NCBI RefSeq assembly: GCF_009725995.1
Contig: NZ_RCNS01000003.1
Location: forward strand, 248,001-312,000
Origin: Zobellia laminariae
GTDB taxonomy: Bacteria > Bacteroidota > Bacteroidia > Flavobacteriales > Flavobacteriaceae
DNA length: 64,000 bases
Reading direction: 5' to 3'
A program made the position numbers and the translations under genes. Every line of letters starts with the position of its first letter. Position 1 is the first letter of the stretch. Below the pieces are notes generated by a model, which saw nothing but the letters and a program-made list of their open reading frames with translations, was not told where the DNA came from and ran no database searches. Positions 1 to 8,440 of this stretch are shown here, in pieces.

Positions 1-1573
1 CACCTTGAGAATATTGAACCTCAACTATAGTATAAGTATCATCGGAAACAGGAATTGTAGACGAACTTGTAAACGGATCACCTGCATTATTAGTTGCTCT
101 ATATTCTAAGTTAAACCCTTTTGGGTCAGTTACCGTAAATTCAACCTTTCCACCACCATTGGTACAGGTACCAACAATATCTGCTGCAGTAACATCTGGA
201 GGGGTTAATTCAGCAACATATTCTGATTTTTCCGCTGTACATCCTTGATCATCTGTAATGTAAAAAGTATACGTTCCAGGACTTGTTACAGTATAAGAAC
301 TAGTACCTGTAAAATTACCGCCAGAAGTACCAGAGCCGCCACCGGTTACTGTATAACTGTACGTACCAGAACCTCCTGAAGGAGTTACATCTATATCAAT
401 ACTTGAAATTGTAGAACAGCCAAAACTCATACCATTGGTATCCGTAGCTACTGTAATTGGATTTAAACCCGTACCTACTGTAATTGGATCACCACTTGTA
501 TCCGTATATTGTATAGGAGCAGCAATACCATTTGGAATGTCTTCCTTACAATCATTGGTTTCTACCTTTACGGCATAAGTACCTTCACTTACCGCCCCAA
601 ATGTGTATGTATTACTAGATATGGTAGAGGTAAATTCTATTTCCGCACCACTATCATCTAATAAAGTATATACATAAGGTCCAGGAACTTCAGGGTTAAT
701 CGAAACATCAATAGTACCTGTCTCTCCACTACAAACGGGGTTAGTAAAGGTTACATCAATGTCAATATCTACTTGTTCTATCTCTATAGGACCAATTAAG
801 TATTCACAAAGCTCTCCTGTAATGTTCAACCTTGCTTGAACTGTATAAGTACCAGCGTCTAAAGCAGAAAAAATAGAAGAAGATTGATAAGGTCTAACAA
901 TAGACCCTCCTTCAAGAAGTTGAAATTGATAGCTATTAGGAAGTCCCGTAATTTCAATTCTACCTGGGTTATTACAAACATAATCTTTTGATGAAATACC
1001 GTATGATATGGTACTTTTCTTAACCTTAAAAAAGTATTGTTGTCCATCTGCTACTACACGATATTCTGCACCTGTTGAAGCTGAGATTGCACTAGCATCT
1101 AATTGAAATGTGTCTGTTATAGCAACTTCTGTATAGCACGATATATTTGTATTTGGACAATCTTGGTTTATATTAGGACTACAACTGCCTCCTAAAACTT
1201 GCCATGAAACATTACTATAGGAACCAGATAGCGAAATAATCTGGTCATCGGAATCTCCACAAAGGTTAAATCGTGCCACCGTTGAACCATCTGCTGCACA
1301 ACCCACTTCTTCATCCGCATTTTGAATGATGGTTGCAAACATTGGTGGAGCGGCAGCCACCTTTTCGGCTGTGCTACTCGTTAATACCTTGTTAGAAATT
1401 GCTGTTGCATTGTCAGCGGCTTCACTTTTTATAGTGACCACTTCCTTTACGGCAGAGGCTACTTCATCATAAATTTTGAAAGCCGTCTTGCCTGCAATTG
1501 CAGAAGTACAGACTACTGAAAAGGTCATTAACAGTAGAGCGTACAGAATACGCTGTGTTTTTTTTGGGAGCAT
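1..1573 (-). CDS. SprB-repeat gliding-motility-type adhesin, N-terminal part (3' end outside window)
   Basis: An open frame runs from an ATG at 1573 to the window edge without a stop (524 codons). It begins with a Sec signal peptide (MLPKKTQRILYALLLMTFSV..., cleavage probably after TSAIA). After a Cys-containing N-terminal region come tandem domains of roughly 80-90 residues rich in Thr, Ser, Gly and Val with the pattern PxCxGxxGTIDVxxxPxxxGPYxYTL, as in SprB repeats of Bacteroidetes surface adhesins. Such proteins normally end in a type IX secretion C-terminal domain, which would lie beyond base 1. The role is inferred to be surface adhesion or gliding. The gene is divergent from the sugar dehydrogenase at 1710. 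The exact partner or ligand cannot be told. Confidence 0.8.
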   Translation of the reverse strand, partial: MLPKKTQRILYALLLMTFSVVCTSAIAGKTAFKIYDEVASAVKEVVTIKSEAADNATAISNKVLTSSTAEKVAAAPPMFATIIQNADEEVGCAADGSTVARFNLCGDSDDQIISLSGSYSNVSWQVLGGSCSPNINQDCPNTNISCYTEVAITDTFQLDASAISASTGAEYRVVADGQQYFFKVKKSTISYGISSKDYVCNNPGRIEITGLPNSYQFQLLEGGSIVRPYQSSSIFSALDAGTYTVQARLNITGELCEYLIGPIEIEQVDIDIDVTFTNPVCSGETGTIDVSINPEVPGPYVYTLLDDSGAEIEFTSTISSNTYTFGAVSEGTYAVKVETNDCKEDIPNGIAAPIQYTDTSGDPITVGTGLNPITVATDTNGMSFGCSTISSIDIDVTPSGGSGTYSYTVTGGGSGTSGGNFTGTSSYTVTSPGTYTFYITDDQGCTAEKSEYVAELTPPDVTAADIVGTCTNGGGKVEFTVTDPKGFNLEYRATNNAGDPFTSSSTIPVSDDTYTIVEVQYSQG

Positions 1574-1709
1574 AGGTTAAGTCATTTTAAAAAGAAAATG
1601 AGCGATTTGGGTTGCATCACTTTCTCTCGGGTAATTCTTTTAAACTTGTAAATTCTCGTTATCTTTAACCATAACGGGACACCTTAATATTATCTTTTAA
1701 CGTCAAATT

Positions 1710-2831
1710 ATGCGAAATAGTGTATTAACGATAGCGTTAGCTGCAATAACTCTCAGCTATTCTTGCGCGCAAGACATTGAAAACAAGGTAGATACACCTA
1801 CAAACCCTCCATACACCGCCCAACTACTGATCGATGAAATGCAGTCTCCTTGGGGTTTGGTGTTTTTATCTGCAAATGAACTGCTCATTACTGATAAATC
1901 CGGGGAACTCATCCATTTTGAAAATGGAGAAAAAACGGTAGTCAAAAATACTCCGGAAGTTTACACTAGAGGACAAGGCGGATTATTGGATATTGAACTA
2001 CATCCTGATTATGAAAATACAGGGTGGATTTACATTTCGTATGCTTCAGAAGAAGGCAAGGAAAAAGGTGGCCACACGGCGCTAATGCGCTGTAAATTAA
2101 ATAATAATACCTTAACAAATAAGGAGTTATTATACAAAGCAACACCAAACACGACCAAAGGCCAACATTTTGGTTCACGTATTGAATTTGACAATGACGG
2201 TTACCTTTATTTGTCTATTGGTGAACGTGGTGCCAGAGACGAGAATCCGCAGGACATTACACGAGATGGTGGTAAAATTTATCGATTTTATGACGATGGA
2301 AGAATTCCAGAAGATAATCCGTTCGTAGGTAAGGAAGGTGCTAAAACCGCAATTTACAGCTACGGACACCGAAATTCACAAGGTTTAGCAAAACATCCAG
2401 AAACTGGTGAAATATGGGATAACGAACATGGCCCAAAAGGTGGTGATGAAATTAATATTATTAAAGCAGGTGCCAATTACGGATGGCCATTGGTTACTTA
2501 TGGCGTTAATTATAGTGGTACACCAATTACGGATAAAACAGAAATGGAAGGCATGACCCAACCTATTCACTATTGGGTGCCAAGTATAGCGCCAAGTGGT
2601 ATGGCTTTTGTTACTACAGATAATTATAAGGGTTGGAAAGGAAGTATTCTTGTCGGTTCCTTAAAGTTTCAATACATGGAGCGTCTCCAAATGGATGGAA
2701 CCAAAGTTGTAAAACGAGAAAAACTAATGACCGATCTAGGTAGAGTTCGTGATATAAAAGAAGGCCCTGACGGATTAATTTATGTTGCCGTTGAAGGAAA
2801 AGGCATATATAAGTTAGTACCCAAAGCCTAA
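1710..2831 (+). CDS. PQQ-dependent sugar dehydrogenase (soluble aldose dehydrogenase/YliI type), lipoprotein
   Basis: The 373-residue protein matches the six-bladed beta-propeller family of soluble PQQ glucose/aldose sugar dehydrogenases. Visible family motifs are GQHFGSR with the candidate catalytic His153, SYGHRNSQG around Arg221 and EHGPKGGDEIN at about 239-249, which bind PQQ and calcium in characterised homologues. The N-terminus (TLSYSCAQ, Cys19) resembles a lipoprotein signal, so the enzyme is expected in the periplasm or on the outer membrane. It oxidises aldoses to lactones and needs an electron acceptor; the c-type cytochrome gene 52 bases downstream on the same strand is the obvious candidate. 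Substrate is unknown. Confidence 0.88.
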   Translation: MRNSVLTIALAAITLSYSCAQDIENKVDTPTNPPYTAQLLIDEMQSPWGLVFLSANELLITDKSGELIHFENGEKTVVKNTPEVYTRGQGGLLDIELHPDYENTGWIYISYASEEGKEKGGHTALMRCKLNNNTLTNKELLYKATPNTTKGQHFGSRIEFDNDGYLYLSIGERGARDENPQDITRDGGKIYRFYDDGRIPEDNPFVGKEGAKTAIYSYGHRNSQGLAKHPETGEIWDNEHGPKGGDEINIIKAGANYGWPLVTYGVNYSGTPITDKTEMEGMTQPIHYWVPSIAPSGMAFVTTDNYKGWKGSILVGSLKFQYMERLQMDGTKVVKREKLMTDLGRVRDIKEGPDGLIYVAVEGKGIYKLVPKA

Positions 2832-2883
2832 ATAACTGTCTTTTACCCTATAGGTATTTGACTAGCTCGAAGAAACAATACGC

Positions 2884-3285
2884 ATGAAAAGCTATTACAG
2901 TTCCCTTATTTTTTTAATTTTTATTGGTTGTTTTGGCCAAGCACAAGAATCCGTTCTCGCAGAAAGTATGCAACGAGGCAGTGAAATCTACGCTGATTTC
3001 TGTGTTACCTGCCACTTAGAAGAAGGTGAAGGAATAATTGGTACTTTTCCTCCATTAGCCAAATCCGATTATCTGGCACAAAATCGTGAAACAAGTATTC
3101 GTGGCGTTAAATATGGTTTACAAGGTGAAATAACCGTAAACGGAGTAACCTATAACAATATCATGACCCCTTTGGGCTTAGAAGATGATGAAATAGCAGA
3201 CGTCATGAATTACATAATGAATTCATGGGGCAATTTTTCAGACAAAACAGTCACCATAGAAGAAGTAGAAGCTATAGAAAAATAG
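2884..3285 (+). CDS. Secreted class I cytochrome c
   Basis: A 133-residue protein with a signal peptide (cleavage near GQAQ, residue 20) followed by a single haem c attachment motif CVTCH at residues 40-44. A candidate distal Met ligand is Met94 in NNIMTPLG, followed by the usual C-terminal helix (EIADVMNYI). It lies 52 bases after the PQQ sugar dehydrogenase and is probably cotranscribed, so I infer that it takes electrons from that enzyme and passes them to the respiratory chain. It ends 2 bases from the end of convergent murQ, with no room for a terminator between them. Confidence 0.87.
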   Translation: MKSYYSSLIFLIFIGCFGQAQESVLAESMQRGSEIYADFCVTCHLEEGEGIIGTFPPLAKSDYLAQNRETSIRGVKYGLQGEITVNGVTYNNIMTPLGLEDDEIADVMNYIMNSWGNFSDKTVTIEEVEAIEK

Positions 3286-3287
3286 AT

Positions 3288-4097
3288 TTACGCTCCTGCG
3301 TCAATTGCTGCTTTTACAGAACCGTACTTTATTAGAAGTTTCTCGGCTTTATCATAATCAATACCCAAACCTTCTGCAACATAACGTGCTCCCCTATCTA
3401 CAAGTTTACTATTGCTTAGCTGCATGTTTACCATCTTGTTTCCTTTTACTCTCCCTATCTTAATCATTAAGGCAGTAGAAATCATGTTAAGGGCCAATTT
3501 TTGAGCGGTACCGCTTTTCATACGTGTACTTCCTGTCAAAAATTCTGGACCAACGTTCAATTCAATTGCAATATCTGCTGCAACCGCTAAAGGAGAACCG
3601 GGGTTATTTGTAATTCCAGCAGTAAGTAGTCCTTTTTTCTTCGCCTCGGCAATACCTCCTAAAACATAAGGTGTGGTTCCAGAAGCAGCAATACCTACCA
3701 CTACATCATTATCGGTAATGTTATGCTCCATCATATCTTTCCAAGCCTGTACACCATTATCTTCCGCATTTTCTACTGCTTTTCGTATGGCAGTATCCCC
3801 ACCAGCAATCAAACCAATAACTCTTGTATGAGGCATACCAAAAGTTGGGGGTATTTCAGAAGCGTCCAAAATTCCTAATCTTCCACTGGTACCTGCACCA
3901 ATATAAAATAAGCGACCTCCTTTTTCAAAACGTTCCGCAAGGCCATCTACCAATTTGGTGATTTGTGGTATCGTTGCAGCTACGGCATCGGCAACCTTCT
4001 GATCTTCTTCATTTATTTTCTGAAGAAGGGTTGTCGTATCCATCTTCTCTAAATTATCGTGATTCGAAGGTGTTTCGGTTATTTTGGTATACTGCAT
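3288..4097 (-). CDS. murQ: N-acetylmuramic acid 6-phosphate etherase
   Basis: MurQ cleaves the lactyl ether of MurNAc-6-phosphate to give GlcNAc-6-phosphate and D-lactate in the cytoplasm. The 269-residue protein carries the SIS sugar-isomerase fold with FYIGAGTSGRLGILDASEIPPT (catalytic Glu81, equivalent to E. coli Glu83), AVENAED at 107-113 with the second acid, and GSTRMKSGTAQKL. At 269 residues it is shorter than the roughly 300 of E. coli, which I believe is usual for Bacteroidetes. It follows the DeoR regulator by 5 bases on the same strand and sits opposite the rest of the recycling genes. No signal peptide. Confidence 0.95.
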   Translation of the reverse strand: MQYTKITETPSNHDNLEKMDTTTLLQKINEEDQKVADAVAATIPQITKLVDGLAERFEKGGRLFYIGAGTSGRLGILDASEIPPTFGMPHTRVIGLIAGGDTAIRKAVENAEDNGVQAWKDMMEHNITDNDVVVGIAASGTTPYVLGGIAEAKKKGLLTAGITNNPGSPLAVAADIAIELNVGPEFLTGSTRMKSGTAQKLALNMISTALMIKIGRVKGNKMVNMQLSNSKLVDRGARYVAEGLGIDYDKAEKLLIKYGSVKAAIDAGA

Positions 4098-4102
4098 AAT
4101 AC

Positions 4103-4852
4103 TTATAGAATTCTAATATCGTGGTTTCTAAATGAGCTCAAAAGGTCGTCCTCTGGCTTTAACTCGGTAACAAGTGTATTAATTGCATTGATATCGCATG
4201 TTTTGTAGCGATGTTGCGAATTCAATTTTTCAGAGATGGACAAAAGTACCGTTTTTTTCGAGCATTTAATCACTGCTTTCTTTACCTGTACAATATCCCA
4301 ATCAAATTCCGTAAGCCCGTAGTTGGAATCTACATAACCCGTACCTATAAAACTAAAGTCTACCCTTATCTCTGCTAAATTATGAATTGCATTAGCCCCT
4401 ATAGTCGTTTGCGAATCTGTAGAAACTTGTCCACCCACCATAATAACGGTAACATTTGGCTTTGTTAACAGCTCCATAGCAACAGGAAGGCTATGGGTAA
4501 AACAAGTCAAATTTAAATTAGACGGTATTAAATGCGCCAATTCCATACATGTAGTACCGCCATCAACAAAAATTACGCTTCCATCTTTTAAAAGCCCTAA
4601 AGCTTTTTCAGCAATTATTATCTTGTCCTTTTGCCTATAAATATTACTATTCTTGGCACTATTGGTTGTAAAACCCAATGATATTGCTCCACCGTGTACA
4701 CGGCGTAACTTATTTTCGGCATCTAACTCCTTAACATCACGCCTGACGGTATCAATAGAAACATCTAGATTTTCTGCCACATCGGTTAATAATATCCGGT
4801 TGTGTATCTCAACTTGACTTAGAATTGCCTGATGCCGTTCTTCTTTTAACAT
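4103..4852 (-). CDS. DeoR/GlpR-family transcriptional regulator of the muropeptide recycling locus
   Basis: The 249-residue protein has the DeoR-type helix-turn-helix in residues 1-57 (LLTDVAENLDVSIDTVRRDVKEL, then LRRVHGGAI) followed by the sugar-phosphate sensing DeoRC domain with VIFVDGGTTCMELA and VMVGGQVS. Members usually repress sugar catabolic operons and are released by a phosphorylated sugar. It is the first gene of the minus-strand pair with murQ and is divergent from the nagB fusion, so it is the likely local regulator; the inducer could be MurNAc-6-P or GlcNAc-6-P (inference). A TAnnTTTG box lies at 4876-4883, and a direct repeat that may be its operator at 4940-4976. Confidence 0.9.
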   Translation of the reverse strand: MLKEERHQAILSQVEIHNRILLTDVAENLDVSIDTVRRDVKELDAENKLRRVHGGAISLGFTTNSAKNSNIYRQKDKIIIAEKALGLLKDGSVIFVDGGTTCMELAHLIPSNLNLTCFTHSLPVAMELLTKPNVTVIMVGGQVSTDSQTTIGANAIHNLAEIRVDFSFIGTGYVDSNYGLTEFDWDIVQVKKAVIKCSKKTVLLSISEKLNSQHRYKTCDINAINTLVTELKPEDDLLSSFRNHDIRIL

Positions 4853-4875
4853 TGTACTTTAAATTATATTCTCAA

Positions 4876-4883
4876 CAAAGATA
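4876..4883 (-). promoter_or_regulatory. Bacteroidetes -7 box for the deoR-murQ pair
   Basis: On the minus strand this reads TATCTTTG, an exact match to the TAnnTTTG consensus of Bacteroidetes primary sigma factor promoters. The deoR start codon is 23 bases further downstream. No clear -33 TTG was found. Confidence 0.55.
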
Positions 4884-4939
4884 GCAAAAATTGAGAATTG
4901 CCGTTTTATACCAGCTTAAAGTTAAATAATCATTAAAAA

Positions 4940-4976
4940 AGCACAAAACAGCATTCAAAAGAAGCAAAAAACAGCA
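4940..4976. promoter_or_regulatory. Candidate DeoR-type operator: two 14-base direct repeats
   Basis: AGCACAAAACAGCA at 4940-4953 and AGCAAAAAACAGCA at 4963-4976 are direct repeats differing at one position and spaced 23 bases start to start, about two helical turns. They lie in the divergent deoR/nagB spacer and cover the expected -33 region of the nagB promoter, whose -7 box is at 4995-5002. DeoR-family proteins often bind direct repeats, so the binding assignment is an inference from position and form. The A-rich composition makes a chance repeat possible. Confidence 0.4.
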
Positions 4977-4994
4977 AATAGAATTTGTTTTGCA

Positions 4995-5002
4995 TATATT
5001 TG
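4995..5002 (+). promoter_or_regulatory. -7 box of the nagB-PIG-L gene
   Basis: TATATTTG matches TAnnTTTG exactly, 43 bases before the nagB start codon. Transcription is expected to begin near 5009. The region upstream contains the candidate operator repeats and no good -33 TTG, which would suit a regulated promoter. Confidence 0.55.
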
Positions 5003-5045
5003 CAAGGTTACTACATCACACAACAAACACAAAAGAGCCGCTTCT

Positions 5046-6974
5046 ATGAAAACAATTTTAGAAAAAAATGGAGCCAATATAAGGTATAAACCTGTTGGTC
5101 AATTTGAAGAAACCCGTTTTGAAAAAATTCATAATGTAATTTTTTCCAATTCAAATCAAGCCTCTATAAAAGTGGCCGAAGAAATCGCTGCACTTATTAG
5201 AAAAAAGCAAGAAGCTAATAAAAATTGTGTTTTAGGTCTTGCCACAGGTTCCTCTCCTATTAGAGTTTATGAAGAATTGGTAAGAATGCACAAAGAAGAT
5301 GGCCTGAGCTTCCACAACGTAATCACTTTTAATTTAGATGAGTACCTTCCTATGGAGAAGGATAATCGTCAGAGTTATTGGTATTTCATGCACGAGCACC
5401 TTTTTAATCACGTAGACATAAATCCTAAGAATATTCATGTTCCCGATGGGACGATTTCAAGTGATAAAGTAATTGACTACTGTATTTCTTATGATGATAA
5501 AATAAAGAAAAACGGGGGATTAGACTTTCAATTGCTAGGTATTGGACGTACGGGCCATGTTGGTTTTAACGAACCTGGATCCCACTACAATTCTGGTACG
5601 CGTGTTATCACCCTAGACCACATTACTTTAGTAGATGCGGCACCTGCCTTTTTAGGAATTGATAACGTACCTAGAAAAGCAATAACCATGGGTATTGCAA
5701 CCGTTATGAGCGCTAAGAGAATTGTACTTTTAGGATGGGGAGAGAACAAGGCCAACATTCTTAAAAAGACCATTGAAGGCGAGATATCTCCGCAAGTTCC
5801 CGCTACCTATTTACAGAACCATAAAAACTGTACGTTTGTTTTGGATACTGGCGCAGGTAGCCAACTTACCAGAAATAAAACGCCATGGCTAGTAGATGAA
5901 TCATTAGAATGGACAGAGAGCCTGACTTCTAAAGCTATCGTTTGGCTTTGTGATGAAACCAACAAATCTATCCTTAGCCTAACGGACAAAGATTATAATG
6001 ATAATGGTATGTCCGGTTTATTGACAACGGAAGACTCTTACGACTTAAACATAAAAATGTTTAATAAGTTACAGCATACTATTACAGGATGGCCTGGCGG
6101 AAAACCAAATGCCGATGATTCTAGCCGCCCTGAGCGTGCAGAACCAGCTAGAAAGCGAGTTATTATTTTTAGCCCACATCCAGATGATGACGTAATTTCA
6201 ATGGGAGGGACTTTTGATAGATTGATAGAGCAAGGCCATGACGTTCACGTCGTGTACCAAACCTCAGGGAATATAGCGGTATCCGATACCGATGCACTCA
6301 GGTACGCAGAAATATCAAAACGAATAGGACCAACAGATGAGGCACAGAAAATTATAGACTGTATTAAGGACAAAAGCGATAGTAGTTTTGATTCTCTTGA
6401 AGTAAGAAAGTTGAAAGGAAATATTAGACGGGGAGAATCCTATGCAGCAGTACGCTACTTAGGGCTAGAAGATTCTCATGTCCACTTTTTAGACCTTCCT
6501 TTTTATGAAACGGGAACTATCAAGAAAAATAATCTTTCGGAAAAAGATATTGAAATAGTCCAATCTATAATTACAGATATAAAACCTCATCAAATATATG
6601 CTGCAGGAGATTTAGCAGACCCTCATGGCACACACAAAGTTTGTCTTGATGCCATTTTTGAGTCACTAGACAGATTAAAAGCAGAACCTTATATGGATGA
6701 TTGCTGGGTTTGGCTTTATAGAGGTGCTTGGCACGAATGGGATGTAGATGAAATTGAAATGGCCGTACCTATGAGCCCAAGTCAGGTTCTTAAGAAACGA
6801 TATGCTATTTTCTGTCACCAATCTCAAAAGGATGGGGTTATGTTTCAAGGCGATGATTCCAGAGAGTTTTGGATGCGTGCCGAAGAACGTAACAAAAATA
6901 CAGCAGAACGATATCGTGCGCTAGGCCTTTCGCACTATGCGGCAATGGAAGCTTTTGTACGTTACAAATTCTAG
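5046..6974 (+). CDS. nagB: Glucosamine-6-phosphate deaminase fused to a PIG-L/LmbE deacetylase domain
   Basis: A 642-residue two-domain protein. Residues about 30-290 form NagB, which converts glucosamine-6-phosphate to fructose-6-phosphate and ammonia: FNLDEY with the base Asp98, and GRTGHVGFNEPGS with His171 and Glu176. The position of E. coli Asp141 is Thr169. Residues about 370-640 form a PIG-L-type N-acetylglucosamine deacetylase with the metal motif SPHPDDD (His378, Asp380, Asp381) and PHGTHK near 526-531. This architecture is known in Bacteroidetes, but the role of the second domain is not settled. No nagA is present here, so the PIG-L half could deacetylate GlcNAc-6-P made by MurQ and feed the NagB half (inference). 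Confidence 0.93.
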   Translation: MKTILEKNGANIRYKPVGQFEETRFEKIHNVIFSNSNQASIKVAEEIAALIRKKQEANKNCVLGLATGSSPIRVYEELVRMHKEDGLSFHNVITFNLDEYLPMEKDNRQSYWYFMHEHLFNHVDINPKNIHVPDGTISSDKVIDYCISYDDKIKKNGGLDFQLLGIGRTGHVGFNEPGSHYNSGTRVITLDHITLVDAAPAFLGIDNVPRKAITMGIATVMSAKRIVLLGWGENKANILKKTIEGEISPQVPATYLQNHKNCTFVLDTGAGSQLTRNKTPWLVDESLEWTESLTSKAIVWLCDETNKSILSLTDKDYNDNGMSGLLTTEDSYDLNIKMFNKLQHTITGWPGGKPNADDSSRPERAEPARKRVIIFSPHPDDDVISMGGTFDRLIEQGHDVHVVYQTSGNIAVSDTDALRYAEISKRIGPTDEAQKIIDCIKDKSDSSFDSLEVRKLKGNIRRGESYAAVRYLGLEDSHVHFLDLPFYETGTIKKNNLSEKDIEIVQSIITDIKPHQIYAAGDLADPHGTHKVCLDAIFESLDRLKAEPYMDDCWVWLYRGAWHEWDVDEIEMAVPMSPSQVLKKRYAIFCHQSQKDGVMFQGDDSREFWMRAEERNKNTAERYRALGLSHYAAMEAFVRYKF

Positions 6975-6988
6975 TTTTAAAATAAATT

Positions 6989-7026
6989 AAAAAAGGCCTG
7001 TTAGCTAATCGCAACAGGCCTTTTAC
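6989..7026 (+). terminator. Rho-independent terminator after nagB
   Basis: AAAAGGCCTGTT and AACAGGCCTTTT form a 12-base-pair stem around a 10-base loop, 17-18 bases after the nagB stop codon and followed by a short T-rich tract. It separates nagB from the ampG-nagZ-anmK genes, so those genes either have their own promoter or depend on read-through. Confidence 0.8.
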
Positions 7027-7028
7027 TG

Positions 7029-7055
7029 TTTTTCAATCCTTTAGAGATTGAAAAA
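7029..7055. repeat. Second perfect inverted repeat behind the nagB terminator
   Basis: TTTTTCAATC at 7029-7038 and GATTGAAAAA at 7046-7055 form a perfect 10-base-pair stem with a 7-base loop, immediately after the nagB terminator. As RNA it would be a weak AU-rich hairpin. It could be a back-up terminator, a protein-binding dyad for control of ampG (start at 7166), or chance; I cannot decide. Confidence 0.5.
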
Positions 7056-7165
7056 ATGATGTTGTTTATAAGAACATTACATTTTGATGAGCATGCTACT
7101 CAAAATACCCTCAAAAAATAGTAGCTTTAAACCACTTTTGATTTTCAAGCTACACATTTAACTTC

Positions 7166-8440
7166 ATGATAGAAAAAGACAAAGGAGCATGGGTTTGGGT
7201 ACCCATTTTATATTTTACCCAAGGATTGCCATACGTTTTAGTCGTAAGTGTATCCGTTATCATGTACAAGCAATTAGGTGTTAGCAATGAAGACATTGGC
7301 TTATACACTAGCCTTTTGTATTTGCCATGGGTTCTAAAGCCTTTATGGAGTCCGTTTGTGGACCTTAAAAGCACCAAACGAAAATGGTTTTTATCTATGC
7401 AGCTTTTAATTGCATTAGCCCTTTTGGGAGTTGCCCTTACTATTCCTACCAGCTTGTTCTTAACCACTACCCTAGCCTGTTTTTGGATGGCCGCTTTTGC
7501 TTCTGCCACCAATGACATTGCTTCCGACGGATATTATATGCTGGGTCTAACCGAGAAAAAACAATCGTTTTTTGTAGGTATGCGCAGTACCTTTTATCGA
7601 TTGGCCATGGTTACTGGCGAGGGACTAATCGTTGTTATGGCCGGGTTTCTGGAAAACAAATACGGAGACAACTCAAAAGCCTGGAGCATCACCATGACTG
7701 CAGCAGCTTTTCTTATGTTAGCACTTACGGTTTCAAACTTTTTTGCAGCCCCCAAATACGAGTCTTCATCAAACGTTAAGAAAGAGAAACCTACTGGCTT
7801 TTTTGAAGTGTTTTCCTCCTTTTTCAAAAAACCGGGTATAGGCATAGCATTGGCTTTTATTCTAACCTACCGTTTAGGGGAATCTCAATTAGTGAAAATG
7901 GCTGCACCTTTTCTATTGGACGCCCCAGATAAAGGAGGTTTAGGCTATTCTACGGAACAATTAGGAACCATTTTTGGTACGGCAGGCGTTATTTTCCTTT
8001 CCGTTGGAGGTATTTTAGGAGGTATATTAATCTCAAAAGATGGACTCAAGAAATGGATGCTTCCCATGGTCCTTTCTTTAAACCTTCCGAATGTACTTTA
8101 TGCCATTTTAGCCATGACTAAAACAACCAGTGTATATGCCGTTACCGGAACTGTGATACTGGAGAAGTTTGGCTACGGTTTTGGGTTTGCAGCTTTTTTA
8201 ATGTACCTCATTTATATTTCTGAAGGAAAGTCAAAAACCTCACACTATGCTATTGCAACCGGCTTTATGGCTTTAGGAATGATGCTTCCGGGTATGGTTA
8301 GTGGCTATATGCAGCAATGGTTGGGTTACGGTGGATTCTTTGTTTGGGTCGTAATTGCAGCGCTTCCTGCTTTATTTTTAGTGAATTTCATAAAATACCC
8401 TGCAGATTTCGGGAAAAAATCTACCAAATTAGATGCTTAA
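7166..8440 (+). CDS. AmpG-like MFS muropeptide permease
   Basis: The 424-residue integral membrane protein has about 12 hydrophobic segments and the AmpG-family start WVPILYFTQGLPYVLV and LPWVLKPLWSPFVD. AmpG proteins import GlcNAc-anhydroMurNAc (with or without peptide) through the inner membrane. The gene overlaps nagZ by 8 bases and precedes anmK, exactly the genes that process the imported sugar, which supports this substrate. It lies downstream of two hairpins after nagB. Family members with other substrates exist, so the specificity rests mainly on context. Confidence 0.85.
   Translation: MIEKDKGAWVWVPILYFTQGLPYVLVVSVSVIMYKQLGVSNEDIGLYTSLLYLPWVLKPLWSPFVDLKSTKRKWFLSMQLLIALALLGVALTIPTSLFLTTTLACFWMAAFASATNDIASDGYYMLGLTEKKQSFFVGMRSTFYRLAMVTGEGLIVVMAGFLENKYGDNSKAWSITMTAAAFLMLALTVSNFFAAPKYESSSNVKKEKPTGFFEVFSSFFKKPGIGIALAFILTYRLGESQLVKMAAPFLLDAPDKGGLGYSTEQLGTIFGTAGVIFLSVGGILGGILISKDGLKKWMLPMVLSLNLPNVLYAILAMTKTTSVYAVTGTVILEKFGYGFGFAAFLMYLIYISEGKSKTSHYAIATGFMALGMMLPGMVSGYMQQWLGYGGFFVWVVIAALPALFLVNFIKYPADFGKKSTKLDA

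Noticed and set aside
4921..4980. A-rich tract upstream of nagB as a curved-DNA UP element
   Set aside because: Composition alone supports it; the direct repeats are the more specific signal.
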